In this document: piece after piece, positions 25,674 through 34,265 of the stretch
How the letters are laid out: the number at the start of each line of letters is the position of its first letter
Numbering within the stretch: the first letter of the stretch is position 1
Source of the DNA: UBA11222 sp030652895
GTDB lineage: Bacteria > Pseudomonadota > Alphaproteobacteria > UBA11222
DNA length: 64,000 nucleotides
Direction of reading: 5' to 3'
Assembly (NCBI GenBank): GCA_038318895.1
Contig: JBBQCS010000005.1
Span: forward strand, 1 to 64,000
Position numbers and translations under genes: made by a program
The notes under the pieces: generated by a model
What the model saw: the letters and a program-made list of their open reading frames with translations, nothing else
Database searches by the model: none
Told to the model about the DNA's origin: nothing

Positions 25674-25763
25674 GCTCTCTCTCCCTGATGATTTGTTGCC
25701 TCAACTATAGGACATTTTGTCTGACTTTGGATCACAATTTCTAACGATTATTAGGTTTATGTC

Positions 25764-26540
25764 CTATTTCCCCTGCCAGTTGGGCTTGCGCTTTTCGGCG
25801 AAGGCTTTCGGGCCTTCCTGGGCGTCCAGACTCTGGTAGACGGGCTCAAAAATCCGCCGTCCGGCCTCCTGCGCCGCGCTTTTGCCCATTTCGGTGGCGG
25901 TATAGACCATCTGTTTGGCGGCCATGACCGTCAGCGGCGCGTTTTCACAAATAGTTTGCGCCAGTTCCAGCGCCTTGGTCATCAACCCATCGGGCGCCGT
26001 GACATGATTGACAAAGCCAAATTCATAGGCGCGCTGCGCCGTAACCGGATTTCCTGTCATCAGGATTTCCAGCAATATTTTTTGCGGGATCATATGCGTG
26101 AGCGGCGTCGCCCAGGGCATGCCGCGCCCCACCTTGGCCTCGGTAATGGCGAAACGCGCGGTTTGGCTGGCGACCACCATGTCGCACATCTGGCTCAACA
26201 TCCAGCCACCCGCATAGGCCACCCCGTTGACCGCGGCGATAACCGGTTTGCGCACTTCAATGGTGTCACCAATCAGTGGCAGAAAATTGCGTGGCAGCAT
26301 CCCAAGTTTCATGTCGGACATTTCCTTCAGGTCCGCGCCTGCGCAAAATGCCTTGTCCCCGGCCCCGGTAAGAATGGCGACACGAGCATTGGCGTCTGAT
26401 TCGAATTTCTCAAATCCTGCGAACAACCCTTCGCGCACGCCCTTGTTAATGGAATTTCGCTGTTCCGCCCGATTAATGGTAAGGATTGTCACTTTCCCGC
26501 GCGTTTCATACAAAATGTCGCCGATGACTTCATGCCCCAT
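25764..26540 (-). CDS. Enoyl-CoA hydratase/isomerase (crotonase) family protein
   Basis: 258 residues with the crotonase fold: LTINRAEQRNSIN near 22, the oxyanion-hole segments AFCAGADLKEM near 65 and AVNGVAYAGGWML near 105, and ITEAKVGRGMPWATP near 132. The glutamate usual after the GGG loop (GGGCE in hydratases) is absent here (GGWML), while the second Glu position (TEAK) is kept, so the reaction may be isomerisation, hydrolysis or ring opening and not simple hydration. It is the first gene of a probable three-gene unit with the LLM and diiron genes. Confidence 0.9.
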   Translation of the reverse strand: MGHEVIGDILYETRGKVTILTINRAEQRNSINKGVREGLFAGFEKFESDANARVAILTGAGDKAFCAGADLKEMSDMKLGMLPRNFLPLIGDTIEVRKPVIAAVNGVAYAGGWMLSQMCDMVVASQTARFAITEAKVGRGMPWATPLTHMIPQKILLEILMTGNPVTAQRAYEFGFVNHVTAPDGLMTKALELAQTICENAPLTVMAAKQMVYTATEMGKSAAQEAGRRIFEPVYQSLDAQEGPKAFAEKRKPNWQGK

Positions 26541-26635
26541 GCCGATCTCCCGTTTCCCGTGTTAATATAAACTAAAGCTAGCAGCGCGACCGGCATGACG
26601 AAAGATCAAAGACAGCAGGAAGGAATGAAAGCCCC

Positions 26636-27631
26636 ATGAAAGAGCAATACAGGATTTTCGGATCGGAACTGTCACCTTACTCGGTCAAGGTGCGGTCATA
26701 CTTCCGGTATAAAAATATTCCACATGACTGGATAGCGCGCAGCGAGGACGATACGGAGGAATTTAACAAATTCGCCAGACTGCCATTGGTACCGCTGGTG
26801 GTTTCCGCCAAGGGCGACGCCATGCAGGATTCAACCCCCATCATCGAGGCGATGGAGCAAACTCATCCTGAACCGGCGATCATACCGCATGAACCTGTGC
26901 TGGCTTTCATTTCCGCGCTGATTGAAGAATATGCCGATGAATGGTGTAACAAGCACATGTTCCATTACCGCTGGTGGTATGTGCCAGACCAGAAATCCGC
27001 CGGTGAACGGCTGGCGCGCGGCATGCGCCCTTCTGCCGCAGATGTTGAAGTGCAGGCAATGGGAGAGATGATCCGGGACCGCATGGTCAAACGGCTTAGC
27101 CTGGTCGGTTCCAGCCCGCAAACCCGTGACCAGATCGAAGCTTCTTTCAGACGGCTGCTGGAAATACTGGAGCCGCATCTTGCAAACAGACCCTATCTGT
27201 TTGGAAAGCGCCCGTTGATGGCTGATTTTGGCCTGGCGGCGCAACTTTATGAATGCTGGACTGATCCAACGCCGCACAAAATCATGGCCGCGCATGCCCC
27301 CAATGTTGCGGCGTGGGCGCAACGCATGCTGGACCCGAAACTTGAAGGCCAGATTGAAACCTGGCAAAAACTGGCGCCCACGCTGGCGCCACTGTTGAGC
27401 GACGAAATTGCTGGGTTATTCCTGCCCTGGTCGGCGGCGAATGCCGCAGCACTTGAGCGCGGCGAAGAAAAGTTCACCGTCACATTAAACGGTAAGCCAT
27501 TTACTCAGGAGGCGCAGAAATATCATGCCCGCTCGCTTGGGGTGTTGCAGGCACGATACGTGAGCGCCAAACAGCATGCTGGCCTGGTGGAAATTTTAAC
27601 GGCAACAGGCTGTCACGCCTATCTTGGTTAA
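26636..27631 (+). CDS. Glutathione S-transferase family protein
   Basis: 331 residues. The N-terminal thioredoxin-like domain (residues about 4-80) has SELSPYSVKVRSYFRYKNIP, with Ser and Tyr in the place where glutathione-binding residues lie, and PLVPLVVSAKGDAMQDSTPIIEAME, the cis-proline and Asp/Ser glutathione-site region. A helical C-terminal domain follows (YLFGKRPLMADFGLAAQLYE near 190). It is about 100 residues longer than ordinary GSTs, because of a C-terminal extension from about 235. The substrate is unknown. It is divergent from the crotonase gene and 14 bases upstream of terC. Confidence 0.82.
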   Translation: MKEQYRIFGSELSPYSVKVRSYFRYKNIPHDWIARSEDDTEEFNKFARLPLVPLVVSAKGDAMQDSTPIIEAMEQTHPEPAIIPHEPVLAFISALIEEYADEWCNKHMFHYRWWYVPDQKSAGERLARGMRPSAADVEVQAMGEMIRDRMVKRLSLVGSSPQTRDQIEASFRRLLEILEPHLANRPYLFGKRPLMADFGLAAQLYECWTDPTPHKIMAAHAPNVAAWAQRMLDPKLEGQIETWQKLAPTLAPLLSDEIAGLFLPWSAANAAALERGEEKFTVTLNGKPFTQEAQKYHARSLGVLQARYVSAKQHAGLVEILTATGCHAYLG

Positions 27632-27645
27632 TTGGAGTCTGACTG

Positions 27646-28428
27646 ATGGACGCGTTTATCGCAGCGGCAAGTGACCCGCTGATATGGTCGAGCCTGATTA
27701 CTCTGACCGTGCTTGAAATTGTGCTGGGCATCGATAATCTGATTTTCATTTCAGTTGTCAGCGCGCGTCTGCCCGAGCATCAGCAGGCCCGCGCGCGCCG
27801 TGTAGGCTTGTCTCTGGCGCTGATTTTCCGGATCGCGCTGCTTGCCAGCATTGTCTGGATTGTCGGTCTGACGCAGCCGATTTTCAGCGTGGGCGATTTC
27901 GAATTTTCCTGGCGGGACGCGATTTTGTTAGGTGGCGGGCTGTTTTTGCTGGCCAAGGGGACTATGGAAATCCACGATACTGTGGAAGGAGAAGACCCTC
28001 ACGCAAGCGGCACCGGGAAAGCTGCGGTGACATTCGCGGGGGTTATAGGTCAGGTGATCGTGCTGGATATTGTGTTCTCGCTGGACAGCATTATTACCGC
28101 TGTCGGCATGACCCAGAATTTACCTGTGATGATCATCGCCGTGGTCATTGCGATAATCATCATGATGGTTGCGTCCGAGCCGGTGAGTGACTTTATCCAG
28201 CGCCATCCCACTACCAAGATGCTGGCGCTCAGCTTTTTGCTGCTGGTCGGCATGGCGCTGGTTGCAGACGGCCTGCATTTCCATCTGCCGCGTGCCTATC
28301 TGTATTTCGCTATCGCCTTCTCCATGGGGGTCGAAGTACTTAATTTGCTGGCTGCCGGACGGCGCAAGCGTAAACGCGACGCGTCAACCGCTGAACTACG
28401 GGAGGACAGCAGTGAAGCCGCAGTGTGA
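27646..28428 (+). CDS. TerC-family integral membrane protein
   Basis: 260 residues with about seven transmembrane helices. The TerC signature LEIVLGIDNLIFISVVSARL (helix 1, near 25) and the related VLDIVFSLDSIITAVGM (near 140) carry the conserved Asp residues thought to bind metal ions. TerC proteins are linked to tellurite resistance and to manganese export. Here there are no other ter genes, so metal homeostasis is the better guess. The C-terminus is basic and cytoplasmic (RRKRKRD). The next gene's GTG lies inside its end. Confidence 0.9.
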   Translation: MDAFIAAASDPLIWSSLITLTVLEIVLGIDNLIFISVVSARLPEHQQARARRVGLSLALIFRIALLASIVWIVGLTQPIFSVGDFEFSWRDAILLGGGLFLLAKGTMEIHDTVEGEDPHASGTGKAAVTFAGVIGQVIVLDIVFSLDSIITAVGMTQNLPVMIIAVVIAIIIMMVASEPVSDFIQRHPTTKMLALSFLLLVGMALVADGLHFHLPRAYLYFAIAFSMGVEVLNLLAAGRRKRKRDASTAELREDSSEAAV

Positions 28429-28792
28429 CATCGGGATCATTTCAGGCTATCACGCTCATGTGTATTACACAGATGCAGATACCCGGGCACACGCTGAACA
28501 TTTGCGCGCCGGTGTCGATGCGCTGGGCCTGGAGACTGTACTGGGCCGCTGGCATGACGCGCCCGTCGGCCCGCATCCAGCCGGCAGCTTTCAGATCGCC
28601 TTTGATGTGCCGGTATTTGCGCAACTGGTTCCGTGGCTCGCGCTGAACCGGGACGGGTTGTCCATACTTGTGCATCCGAATACGGATGATCCGGTGGCTG
28701 ATCACTCTTCCCATGCCGTATGGCTTGGGCCGCAACTGCGGATTGATCTTGAAATGCTGCGCCGTTTCATGGCGGAACACAAACCCGCATGA
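28412..28792 (+). CDS. DOPA 4,5-dioxygenase family protein
   Basis: 126 residues. It matches the small DOPA-dioxygenase-like family: an early SGYHAHVYYTD strand with the His-x-His metal site, a central GPHPAGSFQIAFD, and a late LVHPNTDDPVADHSSHAVWLG. Fungal and bacterial members cleave catechol rings at the 4,5 position using Fe(II). Whether this one is an active ring-cleavage enzyme is unproven. It starts at the GTG at 28412 with GGAGG 6 bases before, overlapping terC by 17 bases and the next gene by 4 (ATGA), so the three are translationally linked. Confidence 0.85.
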   Translation: MKPQCDIGIISGYHAHVYYTDADTRAHAEHLRAGVDALGLETVLGRWHDAPVGPHPAGSFQIAFDVPVFAQLVPWLALNRDGLSILVHPNTDDPVADHSSHAVWLGPQLRIDLEMLRRFMAEHKPA

Positions 28793-30282
28793 CCCTGCAG
28801 ATGCCGGCGCCGGAGCCGCACATTTTACAGGCCCGCCCCGCCCTGATTGCCGCGTTGCGCGAAATTCTGCCCGCCGCCCAGATCATCGTCGAGGAGGCCG
28901 AACTGCGTCCTTATGAAAGTGACGGGCTGACGGCGTATGCCCAACTGCCTCTGCTGGCCGTGCTGCCGGACACGGTGGACCAGATTTCGTCCATCCTGCG
29001 CCTGTGCAGCGAGATGAATATCAAGGTCGTGCCGCGCGGTGCGGGTACGTCGTTGTCCGGCGGCGCGCTGCCCCTGGCCGATGGTTTGCTGCTGGGGCTT
29101 TCGCGGCTGAACCGCATTCTGGAAATTGATTTTGAAAATCGTTGCGTGATGGCGCAACCTGGCGTCACCAATCTGGCGATTTCCGATGCGGTGGCCCATG
29201 CCGGGTTTTATTACGCGCCGGATCCTTCCAGCCAGATTGCCTGTACTATTGGCGGGAACGTGGCGGAAAACAGTGGCGGCGTGCACTGTCTGAAATATGG
29301 CCTCACCACCAATAATCTGACGGGCCTAGAGATGGTGCTGATGAGCGGCGAAGTGATCCGACTGGGCGGCAAGCATCTCGATGCAGCGTCGCTTGATCTA
29401 TTGGGGGTCGTTGCCGGATCAGAAGGTCTGCTGGGGGTGATAACCGAGGTGACGGTGCGTATTCTGCCCAGGCCGGAAACCGCAAAGGCGTTGTTGCTGG
29501 GTTTCGATTCCATTGAAGATGCGGGGGCCTGCGTTGCCGCGATTATCGGCGATGGTATAATCCCGGGTGGGATGGAGATGATGGATCGTCCGGCCATACA
29601 TGCATCGGATGATTTTTGTAACGCGGGGTATCCACGTGATGTAGAGGCCTTGCTGATTGTCGAACTGGATGGTGTGGCGGCAGAAGTCGCGGCGCTATCG
29701 GCACGGGTGTGCGACGTCGCCAGGGCCTGCCGCGCGCAGACAATTTCTGAAAGCCGCGACGAGGCCGAGCGCCTGGCCTTCTGGGCTGGGCGCAAGAACG
29801 CGTTTCCTGCGATGGGCCGCATTTCGCCGGATTATTTATGTATGGACGGCACCATCCCGCGTGGCCGGCTGTCGCAAGTGCTGGCGCGCATTCGCGAATT
29901 ATCCGCACAGTACGGCCTGCGTGTCGCAAACGTGTTTCATGCAGGCGATGGCAATCTGCATCCACTCATTTTGTACGACGCGAACGCGCCGGGCGAGCTG
30001 GAAAGAGCGGAAGATTTCGGTGCGGACATTTTACGTCTCTGTGTCGAGGTGGGTGGTGTACTGACCGGCGAACATGGCGTTGGCGTGGAAAAGCGCGATC
30101 TGATGCCGGTCCAGTTCAACGAAACCGACCTGGCGCAGCAGCAGCGGCTGAAATGCGCCTTCGATCCGCATGGGCGGCTTAATCCGGGCAAGGTGTTTCC
30201 GGTTTTACACCGCTGCGCCGAACTGGGCCGGGTGCATGTGCATGGCGGGGCCACCCGCTTTCCGGATTTGCCGCGCTTTTAA
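28789..30282 (+). CDS. FAD-linked oxidase, GlcD/D-lactate-dehydrogenase-like
   Basis: 497 residues. The PCMH-type FAD domain (residues about 40-220) shows KVVPRGAGTSLSGGALPLADG, QPGVTNLAISDAV, CTIGGNVAENSGGVHCLKYG and GSEGLLGVITEVT. The C-terminal FAD-oxidase domain has NVFHAGDGNLHPLILYD and GEHGVGVEKRD. This is the flavoprotein subunit type of glycolate oxidase and of D-2-hydroxyacid dehydrogenases. The usual glcE and glcF partners are not adjacent, so it may act as a stand-alone 2-hydroxyacid dehydrogenase. It ends next to a hairpin shared with the convergent deacylase gene. Confidence 0.9.
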   Translation: MTLQMPAPEPHILQARPALIAALREILPAAQIIVEEAELRPYESDGLTAYAQLPLLAVLPDTVDQISSILRLCSEMNIKVVPRGAGTSLSGGALPLADGLLLGLSRLNRILEIDFENRCVMAQPGVTNLAISDAVAHAGFYYAPDPSSQIACTIGGNVAENSGGVHCLKYGLTTNNLTGLEMVLMSGEVIRLGGKHLDAASLDLLGVVAGSEGLLGVITEVTVRILPRPETAKALLLGFDSIEDAGACVAAIIGDGIIPGGMEMMDRPAIHASDDFCNAGYPRDVEALLIVELDGVAAEVAALSARVCDVARACRAQTISESRDEAERLAFWAGRKNAFPAMGRISPDYLCMDGTIPRGRLSQVLARIRELSAQYGLRVANVFHAGDGNLHPLILYDANAPGELERAEDFGADILRLCVEVGGVLTGEHGVGVEKRDLMPVQFNETDLAQQQRLKCAFDPHGRLNPGKVFPVLHRCAELGRVHVHGGATRFPDLPRF

Positions 30283-30291
30283 TATTGCGCA

Positions 30292-30320
30292 CGGGGAAGA
30301 AATCGTGAATTTCTTCCCCG
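30292..30320. terminator. Hairpin between convergent genes
   Basis: Perfect 12-bp stem CGGGGAAGAAAT / ATTTCTTCCCCG with a 5-base loop. It has no clean T-run next to the stem, so terminator function is likely but not classic. Confidence 0.6.
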
Positions 30321-30332
30321 GCTAATTAAAAA

Positions 30333-32060
30333 CTATTCCGCAGCCTTTTTTAGCGCATTATTATAGTGCTCTCCGACACTGGTGCGCCAGATATCGCCTG
30401 GGCGCGCATTGGTGCATTCGCCGTTTTCAAACGTTGTCACCCCATTGACAAGGATCGCACGGTAACCAGTCGCGCGCTGCACCAGACGCCTGCCGCCGCC
30501 AATGATGGTTTCATACACCGGCTTTTCCGGGGTGACCGCCAGTTTGTCGAGATCGTAGACAATGATGTCCGCGGGCGCGCCAGGCAGCAACATTCCCCGC
30601 CCGGTCATGCCGATCGACGCCGCCGCCATGTGCGAGAGGCGCCAATGCGCTTCTTCCAGGCTCAGCACTTTTTTGTCGCGCACCCATTTGGCTAGCAGGA
30701 TGGTGGGATATTTGCCCAGGCTGAGGAACTGCGTATGGGCGCCGCCGTCCGACAGGCCGGGGATCACATACGGGTGCAGCAACATTTCCTGATTGGCCGT
30801 ATCGTCCATATTGGCGAAATCTTCGATGATGAAATTGGTTTCAAGGCGTTCCGCCACATTGATGTCGCAAAACACATCAAGCGGATTCTGGCCGCGCTCG
30901 GAGGCGATCTGCGAGACATATTTGCCAACCAGTTTCGGGTCCTTCGATTCCATCACCATGAGCCGCGCCCAGTTGCCTGACCACAGCCGTTCCACATGAT
31001 GGTCCAGATCATGCTGCAATGTTTTACGTACTTCAGGATTAGCCAGGTTGGCTATACGCTGTTCCAGCGGGCAGGCCAGCGCCTTGTTCCAGGCGGGCAT
31101 TTCATCGAACAGATTATATTCGATCAGATTGAACAGGGATTCCAGTTCATGGGTCAGTCCCAGCCCGTTTACCTGCACCCGCGTGTTCATATCTTCCAGC
31201 AGCGCCAGGGCTTCCTTATAGGCGCCGGGGCGGTGGCCTTCCTGGATCAGCGCATTGTAATAAATCGGCCGCCCGGAAATATTGGCCCAGCGCTCGAGCA
31301 TTTTGGCTTCGTCCGGCCCGATCTTCAGTTGCTTGGGCGTCACTTCGATGGAGCCGACATTGAATTCCTGCGCCACGGAAATCAGCGCTTCGGTTTCCTC
31401 CATCGGCGCCACCAGGCTGGGCAGAATCGATCCATCAAAATCACGGTCGATCAGATTAAGATCGGTGGACAGGCCCATGGCCCCGGCGCGATAGCCGTCA
31501 CGCACCAGTTCTTTCATCGCCTCCAGTTCCGCAGGCGTCACATGTTCGCGCGTGCTGTCTTCCGTACCCAGAACATAGCCGCGCACCGGAGATTGCGGAA
31601 TATAGCTGGCCACATTGACCCCAAGCCCCGCCTTTTTCATAGAATTGAGATATTCAGCCTGCGTCACCCAGTCCCAGCGCATGCCTTCTTTCATCGCGGA
31701 ATAGGGAATGGCTTCCACACGGGTCATGCGTTGCATGGCGCGTTCGCGGTCATGCGGGTGGCAGGGCGCAAAGCCAAAACCACAGGCGCTGATCACGATC
31801 GAAGTAATGCCGTGCCAGCACGACTGGCTGGCATAGGGGTCCCATTGCAGCTGCGCGTCGTAATGGGTGTGCACGTCAATGGCGCCTGGCGCGACGATCA
31901 GGTTGGTCGCGTCTATTTCTTTTTTTCCCTTGCCGGCCACACGGCCTATTTCGGCAATTTTTCCGTCCTTGATCGCAATGTCCGCCCTGAAGCGCGGCAT
32001 GCGGGTGCCATCCACCACTGTGCCATTGCGGATTACCATATCGAAACGTATATCAGCCAT
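30333..32060 (-). CDS. N-acyl-D-amino-acid deacylase family amidohydrolase
   Basis: 575 residues of the D-aminoacylase branch of the metal-dependent amidohydrolases. Visible features: DMVIRNGTVVDGTRMPRFRAD at the N-terminal beta-sandwich, the metal site GAIDVHTHYDAQLQWDP near 65, SACGFGFAPCHPHDRERAM near 95, SDGGAHTQFL near 460, and the closing GRGMLLPGAPADIIVYD. These enzymes remove acyl groups from D-amino acids or open related cyclic amides. The ATG at 32060 with GGAGATGG upstream is preferred over the longer frame to 32135. A palindrome AGAATATTCT (32080-32089) lies 20 bases before the start, as at the amidohydrolase at 41311. Confidence 0.9.
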   Translation of the reverse strand: MADIRFDMVIRNGTVVDGTRMPRFRADIAIKDGKIAEIGRVAGKGKKEIDATNLIVAPGAIDVHTHYDAQLQWDPYASQSCWHGITSIVISACGFGFAPCHPHDRERAMQRMTRVEAIPYSAMKEGMRWDWVTQAEYLNSMKKAGLGVNVASYIPQSPVRGYVLGTEDSTREHVTPAELEAMKELVRDGYRAGAMGLSTDLNLIDRDFDGSILPSLVAPMEETEALISVAQEFNVGSIEVTPKQLKIGPDEAKMLERWANISGRPIYYNALIQEGHRPGAYKEALALLEDMNTRVQVNGLGLTHELESLFNLIEYNLFDEMPAWNKALACPLEQRIANLANPEVRKTLQHDLDHHVERLWSGNWARLMVMESKDPKLVGKYVSQIASERGQNPLDVFCDINVAERLETNFIIEDFANMDDTANQEMLLHPYVIPGLSDGGAHTQFLSLGKYPTILLAKWVRDKKVLSLEEAHWRLSHMAAASIGMTGRGMLLPGAPADIIVYDLDKLAVTPEKPVYETIIGGGRRLVQRATGYRAILVNGVTTFENGECTNARPGDIWRTSVGEHYNNALKKAAE

Positions 32061-32079
32061 ACTGCCATCTCCTCCCAAG

Positions 32080-32089
32080 AGAATATTCT
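32080..32089. promoter_or_regulatory. AGAATATTCT palindrome upstream of the deacylase gene
   Basis: A perfect 10-base palindrome 20 bases before the ATG at 32060. The same 10 bases occur at 42481-42490 before another amidohydrolase gene. Confidence 0.35.
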
Positions 32090-32211
32090 TTGTGGAGCCT
32101 TGCTGGACGGCGCGGACCGGAAAAAATATTGACAATACTGTATGCCGGACCAGGCGGCTCCCCTAATGAGACGATGCTCAACAAGACTTGTCAAGATGTA
32201 AAGCGCGCGCA

Positions 32212-33345
32212 TTAATCCAGCGTGCGCCGGTACCGGGTAAGGGCGATGGTGCTGACCACAGTGAGGAAAATCAGCAGCGGCCAGATGCTGGGCCATATCT
32301 CAAAAAAGCCATTCCCCTTCAGCAGTATGCCGCGCACGATGCGCAGAAAATGCGTCAGCGGCAGCGCCTCGCCGATCATTTGCGCCCAGACCGGCATGCC
32401 GCGAAACGGAAACATGAAGCCAGATAAAAGTATCGACGGCAGAAAGAAGAACACAGTCATCTGCATCGCCTGTAACTGGTTGCGCGCCAGCGTCGAAAAG
32501 GTGAAACCAACCGCAAGATTGACCGCGATGAACAGCGCGAGCACAAGGACCAGCAGCGGCAAGGACCCAATCATGGGGACATGAAAAATAAACCGTGCGC
32601 CCAGTAGGATAAAAATCACCTGAATATAACCAATCAGTACATAGGGGATCAATTTTCCTACCATGACCTCGGCCGGGGTTAACGGCATGGCCAGCAGATT
32701 TTCCATGGTGCCGCGTTCCGTTTCACGCGTCACCGCAAGGCCAGTGATCAGCACCATGGTCAGGGTCAGAATGACCCCAAGCAGCCCAGGCACAATATTA
32801 TAGGCGCTGATCCCTTCGGGGTTGTAGCGCCGGTGTATGCGTAGTTCCAGCGGTGGTGCACGTGGGGCCATTGGCGCCAGCGCCCCTTTCAGATCATGGC
32901 GCAGGGCGGTCATTTCCAGCCGCGACAAAGCCGCAATCGCATTTATGGATGCAGACGGGTCGCTGGCGTCCGCCTCGATCAGCAATTGCGGCCGTTCGCC
33001 GCGCACAAGACGGCGCGAAAAATCATCCGGGACGGTGATGACAAATGACACACGCCCCTGGTCAAGCAGATTTGCGCCCTCCTGTTCGCCGCTGACTTGC
33101 CGGGTGAATTTGAAATAGCCGGTATGTTCAATGGCTGTGAGCAGCGATCGCACATAGACGCTGTTGTCGCGCGCAAGCACCGCCGTTGGCAGGCTTTTGG
33201 GATCACTGTTGATGGCGTACCCGAACAGCAATAGCTGTATAACGGGAATACCGATGATCATGCCGAAGGTCAAACGGTCGCGGCGCATCTGAATAAATTC
33301 CTTCAGCAACACCGCCACCATGCGCGATACCGAAAAACCCATCAT
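32212..33345 (-). CDS. ABC-2 type exporter permease (YhhJ/YbhR-like)
   Basis: 377 residues. One N-terminal membrane helix (MIIGIPVIQLLLFGYAINS) is followed by a large periplasmic domain (residues about 50-175) and then five C-terminal helices starting at VPGLLGVILTLTMVLITGLAV and including the family motif RETERGTMENLLAMPLTP. This is the permease of ABC-2 exporters of the YhhJ/YbhR type, which work with an ATPase and an HlyD-type adaptor, both encoded just upstream. It overlaps the ATPase gene by 4 bases. Only one permease is present, so a homodimer is expected. Confidence 0.92.
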   Translation of the reverse strand: MMGFSVSRMVAVLLKEFIQMRRDRLTFGMIIGIPVIQLLLFGYAINSDPKSLPTAVLARDNSVYVRSLLTAIEHTGYFKFTRQVSGEQEGANLLDQGRVSFVITVPDDFSRRLVRGERPQLLIEADASDPSASINAIAALSRLEMTALRHDLKGALAPMAPRAPPLELRIHRRYNPEGISAYNIVPGLLGVILTLTMVLITGLAVTRETERGTMENLLAMPLTPAEVMVGKLIPYVLIGYIQVIFILLGARFIFHVPMIGSLPLLVLVLALFIAVNLAVGFTFSTLARNQLQAMQMTVFFFLPSILLSGFMFPFRGMPVWAQMIGEALPLTHFLRIVRGILLKGNGFFEIWPSIWPLLIFLTVVSTIALTRYRRTLD

Positions 33346-34265
33346 CGGTCATCGGCTCCCTCGCGGCGCATCAGATCGATAAATACATCTTCAAGGCTGG
33401 GCGGCGCCGATGACCAGTGTATACCCGGCTGGTTGCGATAGGGTGCGAGGGCAGCATCCAGCAGCACCCCATCCCGGCCACTGATATGCAGTGCCGCACC
33501 AAAAAAACCGGCGTGATCCACACCCGCTTTGCCGCCAAGCTCCGTGGCCAGACGCCGCACACCTTCACCTTCGACCACCCGGGTAACCAGGTTGGAGGCC
33601 GCGATCACCTCGCTCACCGTGCCGCGCGCGATGATCCTGCCATGGGCGATGTAGACGATGCGGTCGCACCGCTCCGCCTCGTCCATGTAATGGGTGGCGA
33701 CCAGTACCGTCAGGCCCGTCTCGCTTAAACGGTGAATTTCTTCCCAGAACTCGCGCCGCGCCTGCGGGTCCACGCCCGCCGTCGGTTCATCCAGCAGCAG
33801 CAGTTTGGGGTCATGCAGGATGCAGGCGGCCAGCGCCATGCGCTGTTTCCAGCCACCCGACAGCGTCCCCGCCAATTGGTGCTGACGATACCCCAGGCCC
33901 AGTGTTTCAATTGTCCGGTCAACGCGCGCCTTGCGTCCCCCCAATCCGTAAAGCCTGGCGACGAACTCCAGATTCTCGCGGATGCTGAGATCCTCCCAAT
34001 AGCTGAATTTCTGGGTCATGTAGCCGGTTTCACGTTTAATGGCGGCGCTTTGTGTTCGGAAATCATATCCAAGGCATGCGCCTTCACCGGCATCGGGTTT
34101 CAGCAGACCGCACAGCAGGCGGATGGTCGTTGTCTTGCCGCTGCCATTGGGGCCCAAAAAGCCCCAGACCTCGCCTTTCGGCATTTGCAGGGCGACATCC
34201 TTGACCGCTACCTGTCCGGCAAAGGATTTGCACAGGCCGGTTACGTCTATCGCCAGCTCGCTCAT
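33342..34265 (-). CDS. ABC exporter ATP-binding protein
   Basis: 307 residues. A complete nucleotide-binding domain: Walker A GPNGSGKTTT (residue about 38), Q-loop YMTQKFSYWEDLS, signature GTLSGGWKQRMALA (SGG variant of LSGGQ), Walker B LLLLDEPTAGVD, and the switch His in VATHYMD. A C-terminal regulatory part of about 80 residues follows, as in the DrrA/YbhF class. It energises the permease encoded directly downstream (4-base overlap) with the adaptor directly upstream (4-base overlap). Confidence 0.94.
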   Translation of the reverse strand: MSELAIDVTGLCKSFAGQVAVKDVALQMPKGEVWGFLGPNGSGKTTTIRLLCGLLKPDAGEGACLGYDFRTQSAAIKRETGYMTQKFSYWEDLSIRENLEFVARLYGLGGRKARVDRTIETLGLGYRQHQLAGTLSGGWKQRMALAACILHDPKLLLLDEPTAGVDPQARREFWEEIHRLSETGLTVLVATHYMDEAERCDRIVYIAHGRIIARGTVSEVIAASNLVTRVVEGEGVRRLATELGGKAGVDHAGFFGAALHISGRDGVLLDAALAPYRNQPGIHWSSAPPSLEDVFIDLMRREGADDR

